DNA of 64,000 nt from Betaproteobacteria bacterium (GCA_016868355.1 VGHB01000011.1:24298-88297); one strand, 5' to 3'; shown: positions 16,980 to 25,943, counted from the first letter of the stretch. The notes: generated by a model not told the origin, from the sequence alone. Numbers and translations are program-made.

Positions 16980-17889
16980 AGATTTCGTGAGCCTGGCCGA
17001 GACGCGCAGCTTTTCGCGCTCGGCGGTGCTGCGGCATGTGACTCAGCCGGCGTTTTCGCGGCGCATCCAGGCGCTGGAAGCCTGGGCAGGCGTGGATCTC
17101 GTGGACCGTTCGTCCTACCCCACCCGGCTGACCCCGGCGGGCGAACTGTTGCATGCGCAGGCCCTGGAAATCCTCGGGGCGCTGCAAAGCACGCGCCACC
17201 TGGTGCGCAGCCACCAGGGCGACTCGGCCGATGTGATCGAGTTTGCGGTGCCGCACACCCTGGCCTTCACTTTTTTTCCGCACTGGCTGATGGACTTGCA
17301 GGCCCATTTCGGCTCCATCAAGAGCCGCTTGACAGCGCTGAATGTGCACGATGCGGCCATGCGCCTGAGCGAAGGCGGTTGCGACTTGCTGATCGCCTAC
17401 CACCACCCCTCGCAACCGTTGCAGCTCAACCCAGGGCGCTACGACATGCTGGTGCTGGGGCGGGAAACCCTGGCCCCGTTCAGCTGTGCGGATGCCCGCG
17501 GCCGCGCCGTATACACCCTGCCGGGCGACAGAGGTCGTCACATTCCCTTCTTGAACTATGCCCCGGGGGCCTATCTGGCCCGCTTGGTGGATCTGATCCT
17601 CAAGGAGTCGCCCCAAGCGGCCGAGTTGCAGCCTGTTTACGAGACCGACATGGCCGAGGGTTTGAAGGCCATGGCCATTGAAGGCCATGGGCTGACCTTC
17701 CTGCCTGTGGGGTCGGTACACAAGGAGCTGCGAGCCGGGCGGTTGGTCGAGGCTGCCCCCGAGGACAGCTTTAGGCTGACGATGGAGGTTCGGATCTACC
17801 GTGAACGCCCGGGGTCACTGGGCGTGCGGCCACCCAAGGTGTCGGCTCAGGGTCTGTGGGCATATCTACAAGGGCCGGCTTCTCCCTAG
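16960..17889 (+). CDS. LysR-family transcriptional regulator
   Basis: A 309-residue regulator. The winged helix-turn-helix is at residues 1-60 (WLEDFVSLAETRSFSRSA, then TQPAFSRRIQALE), followed by a periplasmic-binding-protein-like effector domain. The start at 16960 lies inside the end of the ABC exporter gene in another frame, which suggests translational coupling. The amino-acid importer begins 56 bp later in the same direction and may be its target; divergent orientation, the usual hint for LysR targets, is absent, so the target is uncertain. Confidence 0.9.
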   Translation: METKWLEDFVSLAETRSFSRSAVLRHVTQPAFSRRIQALEAWAGVDLVDRSSYPTRLTPAGELLHAQALEILGALQSTRHLVRSHQGDSADVIEFAVPHTLAFTFFPHWLMDLQAHFGSIKSRLTALNVHDAAMRLSEGGCDLLIAYHHPSQPLQLNPGRYDMLVLGRETLAPFSCADARGRAVYTLPGDRGRHIPFLNYAPGAYLARLVDLILKESPQAAELQPVYETDMAEGLKAMAIEGHGLTFLPVGSVHKELRAGRLVEAAPEDSFRLTMEVRIYRERPGSLGVRPPKVSAQGLWAYLQGPASP

Positions 17890-17945
17890 AATAAGAAGCT
17901 TGCGGCTTGGCGCCGCATTCTTCCCACCCCCCCACAGGAGAATTC

Positions 17946-18839
17946 ATGAAGACGTCCCTCATCCTGGTGGCGGCCCTGGCCGCTGCTACGGGCCTGGCCC
18001 AGGCTGACACCCTCAAGAAGATCAAAGATTCCGGCAGCGTCACCATGGGCGTGCGCGAATCCTCGGGCGCCCTGAGCTTCACACTGGGCGACGGCAAGTT
18101 CGCTGGTTTCCATATCGAGGTCTGCCAGCGTGCGCTGGCAGACATCCAGAAGGCTTTGGGCATGTCCAAGCTAGAGCTTAAGTACCAGGTGGTCACCTCG
18201 CAGAACCGCCAGCCCCTGGTGCAAAACGGCACCGTGGACATCGAGTGCGGCTCCACCACCAACAACGCCAACCGCCAGAAGGATGTGGCCTTTGCGGTGA
18301 CCACATTCGTGGAAGAGGTGCGCATGGCGGTGAAGGCCAACTCGGGCATCACCAACATCAACCAGCTCAATGGCAAGAAGGTGGCCACCACCACTGGCAC
18401 CACATCGGTGCAGCACCTGCGCCGCCACGAGCGTGCCACGGGCGTAAATTTTGATGAGGTGTTCGGCAAGGACCACGCCGATAGCTTCCTGCTGCTGGAA
18501 AGCGGTCGCGCCGATGCCTTCGTGATGGACGGTCAGATCCTGGCCGGCAACATCGCCAAGGCCAAAAGCCCGGCTGACTTTCGCATCGCCGGCGAGGTGC
18601 TCAGTGTAGAGCCCATCGCCATCATGTTTCGCAAGGACGACCCGGCCTTCAAAAAGGCGGTGGACGACAGCATCATCGGCATGATCAAGTCGGGTGACCT
18701 GGCGCGGCTGTATGACAAGTGGTTCATGCAGCCTATTCCGCCGGCCAACACCGCCTTGCGCCTGCCGGCATCGGACGCCACCAAGGCAGCGTGGGCCGAG
18801 CCCAACGACCGGCCCATGGAAGCCTACGCCAAGCGCTGA
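17946..18839 (+). CDS. gltI: Amino-acid ABC importer, periplasmic binding protein (glutamate/aspartate type)
   Basis: A 297-residue protein with a signal peptide (residues 1-21, cleaved after AQA). The mature part starts DTLKKIKDSGSVTMGVRESS and contains the family pattern VDIECGSTTNNANRQKDVAFA, typical of GltI-like glutamate/aspartate binding proteins. The ATG follows acaggagaattc. An intrinsic terminator follows the gene before the permease genes, a common way to make more binding protein than permease. The ligand is inferred from family resemblance. Confidence 0.9.
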   Translation: MKTSLILVAALAAATGLAQADTLKKIKDSGSVTMGVRESSGALSFTLGDGKFAGFHIEVCQRALADIQKALGMSKLELKYQVVTSQNRQPLVQNGTVDIECGSTTNNANRQKDVAFAVTTFVEEVRMAVKANSGITNINQLNGKKVATTTGTTSVQHLRRHERATGVNFDEVFGKDHADSFLLLESGRADAFVMDGQILAGNIAKAKSPADFRIAGEVLSVEPIAIMFRKDDPAFKKAVDDSIIGMIKSGDLARLYDKWFMQPIPPANTALRLPASDATKAAWAEPNDRPMEAYAKR

Positions 18840-18903
18840 GCCTGCTTCGGGTGGCCTTTGGCCACTCGATGGCTACGGCCAACCGGCTTTGCAGGCTACC
18901 CCC

Positions 18904-18930
18904 AAGCCCGACTCCGTGTCGGGCTTTTTT
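18904..18930 (+). terminator. Intrinsic terminator between binding-protein and permease genes
   Basis: aagcccgac (18904-18912), loop tccgt, gtcgggctt (18918-18926), with a T-run to 18930. It should stop most transcripts after gltI and let a fraction read through to the permease genes. Confidence 0.9.
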
Positions 18931-19007
18931 CTGCGCTCGCTCGAGGACAACCCCGGGCGGGCGAGCCCCCGCCGCGGCTATAGTCCTGCGCGAACAAGGG
19001 AGCATGC

Positions 19008-19751
19008 GTGGCCACTTGGGATTGGCAGGTCTTCTGCCGCGACACCGTCACCAGCGAGCAGCAAAGCGGTTGCTTCGGCCAGGGCGGCGACATCACCTAT
19101 CTGGATTGGATGCTCTCGGCCTGGGGCTGGACCCTTTCTGTGGCTGCCCTGGCCTTGGTGGTGGCCCTGGTGGTGGGTTCACTCGTGGGCATTGCCCGAA
19201 CAACGCCCTCGCGCGCGGCGGTGTTTCTGGGAAACGCCTGGACCGAGTTGTTTCGCAACATTCCCCTGCTGGTTCAAATCTTTCTCTGGTACCACGTGAT
19301 TCCGTCGTTGATCACGCCGCTGCGCGAGGTGCCCAGCTTCGTACTCGTCGTGCTGGCGCTGGGCTTTTTCACGAGCGCGCGCATTTCCGAGCAGGTCAAG
19401 GCCGGCATTCAAAGCATTCCGCGTGGCCAGCTTCATGCGGGCTTGGCCATGGGCCTGAGCCTGCCGCAGACCTACCGCTACGTGCTTCTGCCGGTGGCGT
19501 TTCGGGTGGTCATTCCGCCGTTGACCAGCGAGTCGATGAACATCGTGAAGAACTCATCGGTGGCCTTTGCGGTATCGATTGCCGAGCTGACGCTGTTCGC
19601 GCTGCAGGCGCAGGAAGAAACCTCGCGTGGAATCGAGATCTACTTGGCAGTCACGGGCGCGTACTTCGTATCGGCCTTTGCGGTGAACAGGGTGGCGCTG
19701 TTCATTGAGCAGCGGGTGCAAATTCCTGGCACCTTGGGCGCTGCGCAGTGA
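19008..19751 (+). CDS. gltJ: Amino-acid ABC importer permease 1
   Basis: A 247-residue inner-membrane permease starting at GTG 19008 with agggag 5 nt before it; the ATG at 19004 is in another frame. Five or so hydrophobic helices are visible. The EAA-like loop SEQVKAGIQSIPRGQLHAGLAMGL contacts the ATPase, as in the His/Glu/Gln/Arg permease family. The N-terminal CRDTVTSEQQSGCFGQGGDITYLDWM is typical of GltJ. It pairs with the next permease, which starts 10 bp after its stop. Confidence 0.9.
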   Translation: MATWDWQVFCRDTVTSEQQSGCFGQGGDITYLDWMLSAWGWTLSVAALALVVALVVGSLVGIARTTPSRAAVFLGNAWTELFRNIPLLVQIFLWYHVIPSLITPLREVPSFVLVVLALGFFTSARISEQVKAGIQSIPRGQLHAGLAMGLSLPQTYRYVLLPVAFRVVIPPLTSESMNIVKNSSVAFAVSIAELTLFALQAQEETSRGIEIYLAVTGAYFVSAFAVNRVALFIEQRVQIPGTLGAAQ

Positions 19752-19761
19752 GGGGCCTTGT

Positions 19762-20427
19762 ATGACGCTGGACTTCACCTTCCTCACCTGGCAACTGTTA
19801 TCGAGCTATGTGCTCAAGGGCTTGATCTTCTCCATCCAGCTCACCCTGGTGGCCATGATCGGGGGCATTGCCTTGGGTACGGTCATTGCACTGATGCGCC
19901 TGTCGGGCAAGCCCTGGCTGGCCGCGCCGGCAGCAGCCTATGTGAACACGCTGCGCTCGATTCCCCTGGTGATGGTGATCCTGTGGTTCTTCCTGCTGAT
20001 TCCCCTGATCACCGGCAAGCCGTTAGGAGCGGAATGGTCGGCTGTGATCACCTTTACCGTCTTCGAGGCTGCTTACTATTCGGAGATCATGCGTGCGGGT
20101 ATCCAGAGCGTGCCCAGGGGGCAGGTACACGCGGGCTATGCGGTGGGCATGAGCTACGGCCAGACCATGCAGCTCATCGTGCTACCGCAGGCCTTTCGCA
20201 ATATGTTGCCGGTCTTGTTGACGCAGACCATCATCTTGTTTCAAGACACCTCATTGGTCTATGCCATTGGGGCCTATGACCTGCTCAAGGGTTTTGAGGT
20301 GGCGGGCAAGAACTTCAACCGCCCGGTGGAGACCTACCTGGTGGCCACGCTGGTGTACTTCGTGATCTGCTTTAGCCTGTCGATGCTGGTGCGCCGGCTG
20401 CAAAAGCGCATTCAGATCATCCGGTGA
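19762..20427 (+). CDS. gltK: Amino-acid ABC importer permease 2
   Basis: A 221-residue permease of the same family as its neighbour, with the loop SEIMRAGIQSVPRGQVHAGYAVGMS and conserved NTLRSIPLVMVILWFF. The ATG at 19762 is 10 bp after the previous stop. Together they form the heterodimeric membrane channel of the glutamate/aspartate-type importer. Confidence 0.9.
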   Translation: MTLDFTFLTWQLLSSYVLKGLIFSIQLTLVAMIGGIALGTVIALMRLSGKPWLAAPAAAYVNTLRSIPLVMVILWFFLLIPLITGKPLGAEWSAVITFTVFEAAYYSEIMRAGIQSVPRGQVHAGYAVGMSYGQTMQLIVLPQAFRNMLPVLLTQTIILFQDTSLVYAIGAYDLLKGFEVAGKNFNRPVETYLVATLVYFVICFSLSMLVRRLQKRIQIIR

Positions 20428-20465
20428 GCCCCGCGCGTGTGCACGCTTGAAAACAGGAGTATTTC

Positions 20466-21200
20466 GTGATTCAGATTGACAATGTCAGCAAGTGGTACGG
20501 TAGCTTTCAGGTGCTGACCGACTGCACCACCATCGTCGCCAAGGGCGAGGTGGTGGTTGTGTGTGGGCCTTCGGGATCGGGCAAGAGCACCTTGATCAAG
20601 ACTGTCAACGCGTTGGAGCCGATTCAAAAGGGCGACATCGTAGTCGATGGTGTGAGCATCACCGCCCCGGGCACCAACCTGCCGCGATTGCGCAGCCGCG
20701 TGGGTATGGTGTTTCAGCACTTTGAGCTATTTCCGCACCTATCGGTCACAGAGAACCTAAGCTTGGCGCAAATCAAGGTGCTAGGCCGCAGCCAAGATGA
20801 AGCCATGGCCCGCGGCCTGAAGATGCTGGACCGTGTGGGTCTGATGGCCCACAAGGACAAATTCCCTGGCCAGCTCTCGGGTGGGCAGCAGCAGCGCGTA
20901 GCCATTGCGCGCGCCTTGTCCATGGACCCGGTGGTGATGTTGTTTGACGAGCCCACCTCGGCGCTTGACCCGGAAATGGTGGGTGAGGTACTGGATGTGA
21001 TGGTGAGCCTGGCCCAAGAGGGTATGACCATGATGGTGGTGACCCACGAGATGGGCTTTGCGCGCAAGGTCAGCCACCGGGTGATCTTCATGGACGCGGG
21101 CTGCATCGTTGAAGACTGCAGCACAGACGCGTTCTTTGGCCAGCCCGAGGCGCGCAGCGAGCGGGCGCGGGATTTTCTGTCCAAGATCCTGCAGCACTGA
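20466..21200 (+). CDS. gltL: Amino-acid ABC importer ATPase
   Basis: A 244-residue cytosolic ATPase starting at GTG 20466 behind acaggagtatttc. It has Walker [11 protein letters not shown], signature [15 protein letters not shown], Walker [16 protein letters not shown] and the switch histidine in VVTHEMGFA. It completes the binding protein-permease-permease-ATPase set and is followed 19 bp later by pyrC, which may be read from the same transcript. Confidence 0.93.
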   Translation: MIQIDNVSKWYGSFQVLTDCTTIVAKGEVVVVCGPSGSGKSTLIKTVNALEPIQKGDIVVDGVSITAPGTNLPRLRSRVGMVFQHFELFPHLSVTENLSLAQIKVLGRSQDEAMARGLKMLDRVGLMAHKDKFPGQLSGGQQQRVAIARALSMDPVVMLFDEPTSALDPEMVGEVLDVMVSLAQEGMTMMVVTHEMGFARKVSHRVIFMDAGCIVEDCSTDAFFGQPEARSERARDFLSKILQH

Positions 21201-21219
21201 GCCGCGCGACAATGTTGGG

Positions 21220-22251
21220 ATGACCGAACTCGTCCTGACCCGGCCCGACGACTGGCACCTGCATCTGCGCGATGGCGCGGCCATGGCCGATGTGGTGCCC
21301 CACACCGCACGGCAATTCGCCCGGGCCATCGTCATGCCCAATCTGAAGCCACCGGTGACCACCGCCGCACAGGCTGTGGCGTACCGCCAGCGCATTCAGG
21401 CGGCCGTCCCAGAGAGCTTGACCTTCACGCCGCTGATGACGCTGTATCTCACCGACAACATGCCGCCCGACGAAATCAAGCGGGCCAAAGACGCCGGCGT
21501 GGTGGCTCTAAAGCTCTACCCGGCCGGGGCCACCACCAACAGCGATGCGGGCGTGACCGACATCTGCAAGACCTACAAGACGCTTGAGGCTATGCAGCGC
21601 GAAGACCTGCTGTTCCTGGTGCACGGCGAGGTCACTGACGCCGAGATCGACCTGTTCGACCGTGAGGCGGTGTTCATCGACCGCGTCTTGGCGCCCCTGC
21701 GCCGCGACTTCCCCGAGCTCAAGATCGTCTTCGAGCACATCACCACCAAGGAAGCGGCGCAATACGTGGCTGAAGGCGGCCAGCGCTTGGGTGCCACCAT
21801 CACCGCCCACCACCTGCTCTACAACCGCAACGCCATCTTTCAGGGTGGCATACGGCCGCACTACTACTGCCTGCCGGTGCTAAAGCGCGAAGAGCACCGC
21901 CGCGCCTTGGTAGCAGCCGCCACCGGCGGCAACCCCCGCTTCTTCCTGGGTACCGACAGCGCCCCGCACCCCTCGCAGCTCAAGGAACATGCCAGTGGAT
22001 GCGCCGGTTGCTACACCGCGCTCAGCGCCTTGGAGTTGTACGCGGAGGCTTTTGAGGCGGGGGGCGCCCTGGACCGCTTGGAGGCTTTCGCAAGCTTTAA
22101 CGGCGCGGACTTCTATGGCTTGCCGCGCAACACCGACACGGTGACCTTGCGGCGCGAAAGCTGGACCGTGCCCGAGCTGCTGTCCTTCGGGGGCGCACCG
22201 CTTAAGCCGCTGCGCGCGGGCGAAACCCTGAGCTGGCGCCAGGTGGACTGA
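21220..22251 (+). CDS. pyrC: Dihydroorotase, class II
   Basis: A 343-residue zinc enzyme that cyclises carbamoyl-aspartate to dihydroorotate in pyrimidine synthesis. The metal-binding histidines H13 and H15 are in [10 protein letters not shown], the carboxylated lysine is K98 ([13 protein letters not shown]), and further ligands are in LVHGEV and [14 protein letters not shown] holds the catalytic aspartate. The ATG at 21220 gives the usual length of about 345 residues; the longer frame is spurious. Confidence 0.95.
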   Translation: MTELVLTRPDDWHLHLRDGAAMADVVPHTARQFARAIVMPNLKPPVTTAAQAVAYRQRIQAAVPESLTFTPLMTLYLTDNMPPDEIKRAKDAGVVALKLYPAGATTNSDAGVTDICKTYKTLEAMQREDLLFLVHGEVTDAEIDLFDREAVFIDRVLAPLRRDFPELKIVFEHITTKEAAQYVAEGGQRLGATITAHHLLYNRNAIFQGGIRPHYYCLPVLKREEHRRALVAAATGGNPRFFLGTDSAPHPSQLKEHASGCAGCYTALSALELYAEAFEAGGALDRLEAFASFNGADFYGLPRNTDTVTLRRESWTVPELLSFGGAPLKPLRAGETLSWRQVD

Positions 22252-22257
22252 GCCCCA

Positions 22258-22312
22258 GGGCCGCCAGCCATGGCGGCCCGCTCACCAGGGTGCCGCGAGC
22301 GGTGGCACCCTG
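22258..22312 (+). terminator. Two consecutive GC-rich hairpins after pyrC
   Basis: Hairpin one: gggccgcca (22258-22266) with tggcggccc (22271-22279), 4-nt loop. Hairpin two: cagggtgcc (22286-22294) with ggcaccctg (22304-22312), 9-nt loop. Both stems are perfect and start 7 bp after the pyrC stop. There is no T-run, so they may give Rho-assisted termination or protect the 3' end. Confidence 0.5.
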
Positions 22313-22320
22313 CTGGCCCG

Positions 22321-22521
22321 TTAGCCACCAAAGCGGAGCTTTTCCACAGCTCGATCTGCTCGATCCTCCCGATCCTCCCGATCCTCCCGATCAGCCCGAT
22401 CGCGCCAAGGCTTTGGTGATGCGCTGCTGACCAACGGTAGGCCGTGTTTCAGGCAGACGCGCACCATCACGTTGGCATCGGCGAAGGCGAGTGTTGCACG
22501 CGCCACCTGCTTCACCGTCAC
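22321..22521 (-). CDS. Possible small hypothetical protein with charged repeats (doubtful)
   Basis: An open frame of 66 codons from a GTG at 22521; the frame is open further to 22620 but that part is antisense to rnpB. The first half (VKQVARATLAFADANVMVRV) looks protein-like; the second half contains tandem RAD/RED triplets from a 9-bp DNA repeat and ends EKLRFGG. I recognise no family, and there is no ribosome site. It may equally be non-coding. Confidence 0.2.
   Translation of the reverse strand: MTVKQVARATLAFADANVMVRVCLKHGLPLVSSASPKPWRDRADREDREDREDRADRAVEKLRFGG
22353..22406. repeat. Six-copy 9-bp tandem repeat, each unit starting with GATC
   Basis: Units at 22353, 22362, 22371, 22380, 22389 and 22398: gatctgctc, three identical gatcctccc, then gatcagccc and gatcgcgcc. 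The GATC is constant and the remaining five bases vary. The array lies between pyrC and rnpB. Expansion by slippage is likely; a regulatory role is unknown. Confidence 0.85.
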
Positions 22522-22561
22522 GCCCTTGGGCAGCCTTCGTGGTGCCGCACCGCCCGCGCGC

Positions 22562-22567
22562 GATAAT
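22562..22567 (+). promoter_or_regulatory. Likely -10 element of rnpB
   Basis: gataat lies 7-9 bp before the predicted 5' end of rnpB, the right spacing for a -10 box. No convincing -35 hexamer is seen at 16-18 bp. Confidence 0.45.
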
Positions 22568-22575
22568 GCCAGGGT

Positions 22576-23018
22576 GAAGCAAGCCAGACCGCCGCTGGTG
22601 CGATCGTGGAAACACGGCACTGGAGGAAGGTCCGGACTGCATAGGGCAGCGCAGGAGCTAACGGCTCTCCACCGCGAGGTGAGGATCAGAGCAACAGAGA
22701 CGAGTCTGCGTGGGCAAGGACTGCACGGAGTGTTCTGCGAGGTGCCGGCGACGCCGGCAGCCGGTCCCGAAAGGGAGCGGCCCTGGCTTTGGCCAAGGGA
22801 CCGAGTAGCACCCCGAGCGGGCGCAGCTCACTCAGGGTGAAACGGGCAATCTCTGCGCGCAGCAACACCAAGTAGGCCGGCGTTGACGTGGCCCGCGGAG
22901 CCGGCGGGTAGGTGGCATCGAGCCGGGTGGGCGACCCCCGGTCCAGAGGAATGGCGGTCACGCCGCCTGGGTCGAAAGGCCGAAGCGACGCACAGAATCC
23001 GGCCTATCGGCTTGCTTC
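22576..23018 (+). ncRNA. rnpB: RNase P RNA (class A)
   Basis: The catalytic RNA of RNase P, which trims tRNA 5' ends. The closing helix P1 is visible: gaagcaagcc at the 5' end pairs with ggcttgcttc at the 3' end. Conserved blocks in order are gaggaaggtccggactgc (22622 on), cagagcaacagagacgag (22686 on), ggtgaaacgggcaatctct (22837 on) and cacagaatccggcctatcgg (22991 on). The length of about 443 nt is longer than the E. coli RNA, with GC-rich extra hairpins in the middle. The ends are set by P1 and may be off by a few bases. Confidence 0.95.
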
Positions 23019-23028
23019 ACATATTTTT

Positions 23029-24246
23029 ATGAACCCCCAAGCCGAACAACTGTGGACCCGCCCGCGCTGGCAACTGGCGATGCTGTTGGCCGGCTTGGGT
23101 ATGGTGGGGCCCTTCGCCATCGATGCCTATCTGCCGGCCTTTGCAGGGCCTGAAGGCATCGCCCAAACGTTGGGGGCCACCCCGCTGCAGATGCAGCAAA
23201 CCCTATCGGCCTTTTTGCTGGCCTTTGCGGTGATGAACCTGTTCCACGGTGCCCTGGCCGACAGCTTCGGCCGGCGTCCAGTGGTGCTGGGTGGGGTCTC
23301 GCTGTTCAGCATCGCCTCCATCGGCTGCGCCCTGTCGCAAACCATCACCGAGCTCATCCTGTGTCGGGCCCTGCAGGGCCTGTCTGCGGGCGCCGGTATC
23401 GTGGTCTCGCGCGCCATCATCCGCGACATGTTCCCACCTACTTCGGCGCAGAAGGTGATGTCCCAGGTAACCATCTTTTTCGGCGTGGCGCCAGTGATCG
23501 CGCCTGCCTTGGGCGGCTACGTGTTCGTAGCAGGGGGCTGGCACGCGGTGTTCTGGGGCTTGGCGGTGGTGGGGGCCCTGCTGTTCTGGCTGAACTGGCG
23601 CTTGCTGCCTGAAACCTTGCACCCGTTGCAGGTTCAGCCCTTCAACCCGAAGAACCTGATGGCTGGGTATTGGGCCTTGGGTTCGAGCCGGCGCTTTTGG
23701 CTGCTGGCCCTGTCCAGCGGAATCCCATTCAATGGCATGTTTCTGTACGTGTTGGCCGCCCCTGTGTTTTTGGGCGAACACCTGGGCTTACAGCCCACGC
23801 AGTTCTTTTGGTTCTTCCTGCTGTCCATGTCGGGGCTGACCATTGGTGCGTGGCTGTCGGGCCGCCTGGCGGGCCGCATTGCGCCGCAGCGTCAGATTCG
23901 ATGGGGCTATGCCGTCATGGGCGTGGTGTCGCTGGGCAATGTGGCGCTGAACCTGCTGTTGCCGCCGGATGCGGCCTGGTCCATGGTGCCGGTGGCCCTG
24001 TTCTCCTTAGGCTGGGCGCTCATGGTGCCGGTGGTCACGCTGATGGTGCTGGACCTGGCGCCCGAGCGACGAGGCCTGGTCAGTTCGCTGCAAATGTGCG
24101 TGGGCAGCGCGGCCAATGCCCTGGTCGCCGGTGTGCTGGTGCCCTTGGTGATGCATTCGGCCCTGGCGCTGGCTTGCGCATCCCTGTGTCTGTTGATGGT
24201 GGGATGGGTGGCCTGGGCCATCGACCGGCGGCAGCACAAGCCCTGA
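23029..24246 (+). CDS. Bcr/CflA-type MFS drug exporter
   Basis: A 405-residue protein with twelve hydrophobic segments. The loop ADSFGRRPVVLGG between helices 2 and 3 and LQGLSAGAGIVVSRAIIRD in helix 4-5 are typical of Bcr/CflA drug:proton antiporters (bicyclomycin or sulfonamide type). The ATG at 23029 is 10 nt after the rnpB 3' end and has no ribosome site, only atattttt. Translation might be weak or leaderless, or might start at a later codon. Substrate unknown. Confidence 0.88.
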   Translation: MNPQAEQLWTRPRWQLAMLLAGLGMVGPFAIDAYLPAFAGPEGIAQTLGATPLQMQQTLSAFLLAFAVMNLFHGALADSFGRRPVVLGGVSLFSIASIGCALSQTITELILCRALQGLSAGAGIVVSRAIIRDMFPPTSAQKVMSQVTIFFGVAPVIAPALGGYVFVAGGWHAVFWGLAVVGALLFWLNWRLLPETLHPLQVQPFNPKNLMAGYWALGSSRRFWLLALSSGIPFNGMFLYVLAAPVFLGEHLGLQPTQFFWFFLLSMSGLTIGAWLSGRLAGRIAPQRQIRWGYAVMGVVSLGNVALNLLLPPDAAWSMVPVALFSLGWALMVPVVTLMVLDLAPERRGLVSSLQMCVGSAANALVAGVLVPLVMHSALALACASLCLLMVGWVAWAIDRRQHKP

Positions 24247-24285
24247 TACGGCTGTGCCCCCGGGGCCTTCAGGGAAAGTCCTAGC

Positions 24286-24420
24286 TACTTACACTTCTAA
24301 ACCTCAACTTTTAGTATATCTGACAAGTACATAATTTAATTAGTTTTTTTTGATTCGAATCTATTTTTTCAAGGCTTGTGTAAGTAATTGATTTGATTGA
24401 GATTTTTTGCTCAATTCATT
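24286..24420. other. AT-rich block upstream of mraZ
   Basis: About 135 bp of strongly AT-rich DNA in an otherwise GC-rich window. It includes a 10-bp palindrome gattcgaatc (24352-24361), T-tracts at 24343-24351 and 24363-24369, and a 9-bp inverted repeat tacttacac/gtgtaagta (24286-24294 and 24378-24386). No ORF is seen. It probably serves as an upstream promoter element and protein-binding region for the dcw cluster, or may encode a leader RNA. Confidence 0.6.
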
Positions 24421-24448
24421 GACCCGAGGTGGCGAAATCCGGTAAAGT
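24419..24448 (+). promoter_or_regulatory. dcw cluster promoter (-35 TTGACC, -10 TAAAGT, 18-bp spacer)
   Basis: TTGACC at 24419-24424 and TAAAGT at 24443-24448 are 18 bp apart, just downstream of the AT-rich block and overlapping the first GTG of the MraZ operator. The leader to the mraZ start would be about 70 nt. Confidence 0.65.
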
Positions 24449-24480
24449 GTCGGAAAGTGGTTTTTTGTGGATGTTTGTGA
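24447..24480 (+). promoter_or_regulatory. MraZ operator: four GTG repeats at 10-bp period
   Basis: GTG occurs at 24447, 24457, 24467 and 24477, each followed by a variable spacer so that the period is exactly 10 bp, one helical turn. MraZ rings are known to bind such repeats in front of their own gene. The first repeat overlaps the -10 box, which fits autorepression. Confidence 0.85.
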
Positions 24481-24522
24481 CAAAACGCAACACCCGCCCA
24501 CCTTCCGAACCCAGGCTCACCG

Positions 24523-24963
24523 GTGTCGCATTTCGTATTTCAAGGCAGTTCAGCCCTCACCCTGGATGGCAAGGGGCGCATCACCGTCCCGGCGCGCCAC
24601 CGTGAGGTCCTCTCCGCCACGGCCGCTGGCCAGCTCACGCTCACCAAGCACCCGCACCGCTGCCTGCTGGTCTTTCCGCGGCCGGCCTGGGAATCCTTCC
24701 GCGAAAAGCTGATATCCCTGCCGATGGGTGCCGAAGGCTGGCGCCGCATCTTCCTGGGCAGTGCCATGGACGTGGAGATCGACGCCGCAGCGCGGGTGCT
24801 GATTGCACCGGAGTTGCGTGCCTGGGCGGATCTGGAGCGCGAGGTGATGCTTCTGGGCATGGGTCAGCGCCTGGAGCTGTGGGATGCAGCCAAGCTGGCC
24901 AGCCACGAGGACCAGGTCATTGAGCAGGGCATGCCCGATGCCCTCAAGGACCATGTCTTCTGA
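24523..24963 (+). CDS. mraZ: Transcriptional regulator MraZ
   Basis: A 146-residue ring-forming DNA-binding protein and first gene of the dcw cluster. Two AbrB-like halves are seen: [22 protein letters not shown] (residues 5-27) and [21 protein letters not shown] (about 80-100), each with the DxxGR/DxxxR-type signature. Start is a GTG at 24523. MraZ represses the cluster through the upstream GTG repeats. Its stop overlaps the rsmH start (TGATG). Confidence 0.95.
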   Translation: MSHFVFQGSSALTLDGKGRITVPARHREVLSATAAGQLTLTKHPHRCLLVFPRPAWESFREKLISLPMGAEGWRRIFLGSAMDVEIDAAARVLIAPELRAWADLEREVMLLGMGQRLELWDAAKLASHEDQVIEQGMPDALKDHVF

Positions 24964-25943
24964 TGAGCGCTTCCGGCCCTGCCGAGGCAGCGCCCGAACC
25001 GGCACACCATGTCACCGTGCTGCTGGAAGAGGCGGTCCGGGCCCTGTCGATTCAGCCCGACGGCGCCTATGTGGACGGCACGTTTGGACGCGGCGGCCAC
25101 AGTCGGCGCATCTTGCGGGCCTTAGGCCCGAAGGGCCACCTGGTCGCCTTCGACAAGGACCCAGAAGCCTTGGCCGCAGCAGCCGAGGTCGGCACGCGGG
25201 TCGGCGACCCGCGTTTTTGCATCTGCCACGCGAGCTTCGCCCGGATGCGCGAGTGCCTGGCCGAGCAGGGTGTTCACGCAGTGCAGGGCATTTTATTGGA
25301 CTTGGGCGTGAGCTCACCGCAGATCGACACCCCGCAACGAGGCTTCAGCTTCCGATTCGATGCGCCGCTGGACATGCGCATGGATACGACCTGCGGCCCC
25401 ACGGCTGCGGACTTTTTGGCCAGTGCCGATGAGCAGCGAATTGCGCAGGTGATCCGTGACTATGGGGAAGAACGATTTGCTCTACCGATTGCAAAGGCGG
25501 TTGTGGCCCGCCGCGAGAGCGGGCGCGCCATTCGAACCACGCTTGAGCTTTCCGAACTCGTGGCTCGTGCGGTCAAGACCCGCGAGCCGGGCCAGGACCC
25601 TGCGACGCGCACATTTCAGGCTCTTCGAATTCAAGTCAACGCCGAGCTTGAGGAGCTCGAGCAGGGCCTGAGTGCCGCGCTCGATCTGCTCGCACCCGAA
25701 GGACGACTGGCCGTGATCAGCTTTCACTCCCTGGAAGACCGCATCGTCAAACAGTTCATTGCCCGTGAAAGCCGCGAGGTGGTGGACCGGCGTGCGCTGC
25801 TGGCCCCACCCAAGGCCATGCGCCTGCAGGCCCTGGGCCGCATCCGGCCCAGCGAAGAAGAGGTGCGTGCCAACCCGCGTTCGCGTTCGGCCATTTTGAG
25901 GGTGGCCCAACGGCTGGCAACGCCACAAGGATCACCGGCATGA
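24963..25943 (+). CDS. rsmH: 16S rRNA (cytosine-1402-N4)-methyltransferase
   Basis: A 326-residue SAM-dependent enzyme that methylates C1402 in the ribosomal P site. [11 protein letters not shown] at the N-terminus, the SAM-binding [41 protein letters not shown] and [13 protein letters not shown] are all hallmark motifs. Starts on the A of the mraZ stop and overlaps ftsL by 4 nt (ATGA). Confidence 0.97.
   Translation: MSASGPAEAAPEPAHHVTVLLEEAVRALSIQPDGAYVDGTFGRGGHSRRILRALGPKGHLVAFDKDPEALAAAAEVGTRVGDPRFCICHASFARMRECLAEQGVHAVQGILLDLGVSSPQIDTPQRGFSFRFDAPLDMRMDTTCGPTAADFLASADEQRIAQVIRDYGEERFALPIAKAVVARRESGRAIRTTLELSELVARAVKTREPGQDPATRTFQALRIQVNAELEELEQGLSAALDLLAPEGRLAVISFHSLEDRIVKQFIARESREVVDRRALLAPPKAMRLQALGRIRPSEEEVRANPRSRSAILRVAQRLATPQGSPA

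Noticed and set aside
22353..22406. CRISPR-like array
   Set aside because: Units are 9 bp with no spacers; it is a simple tandem repeat.
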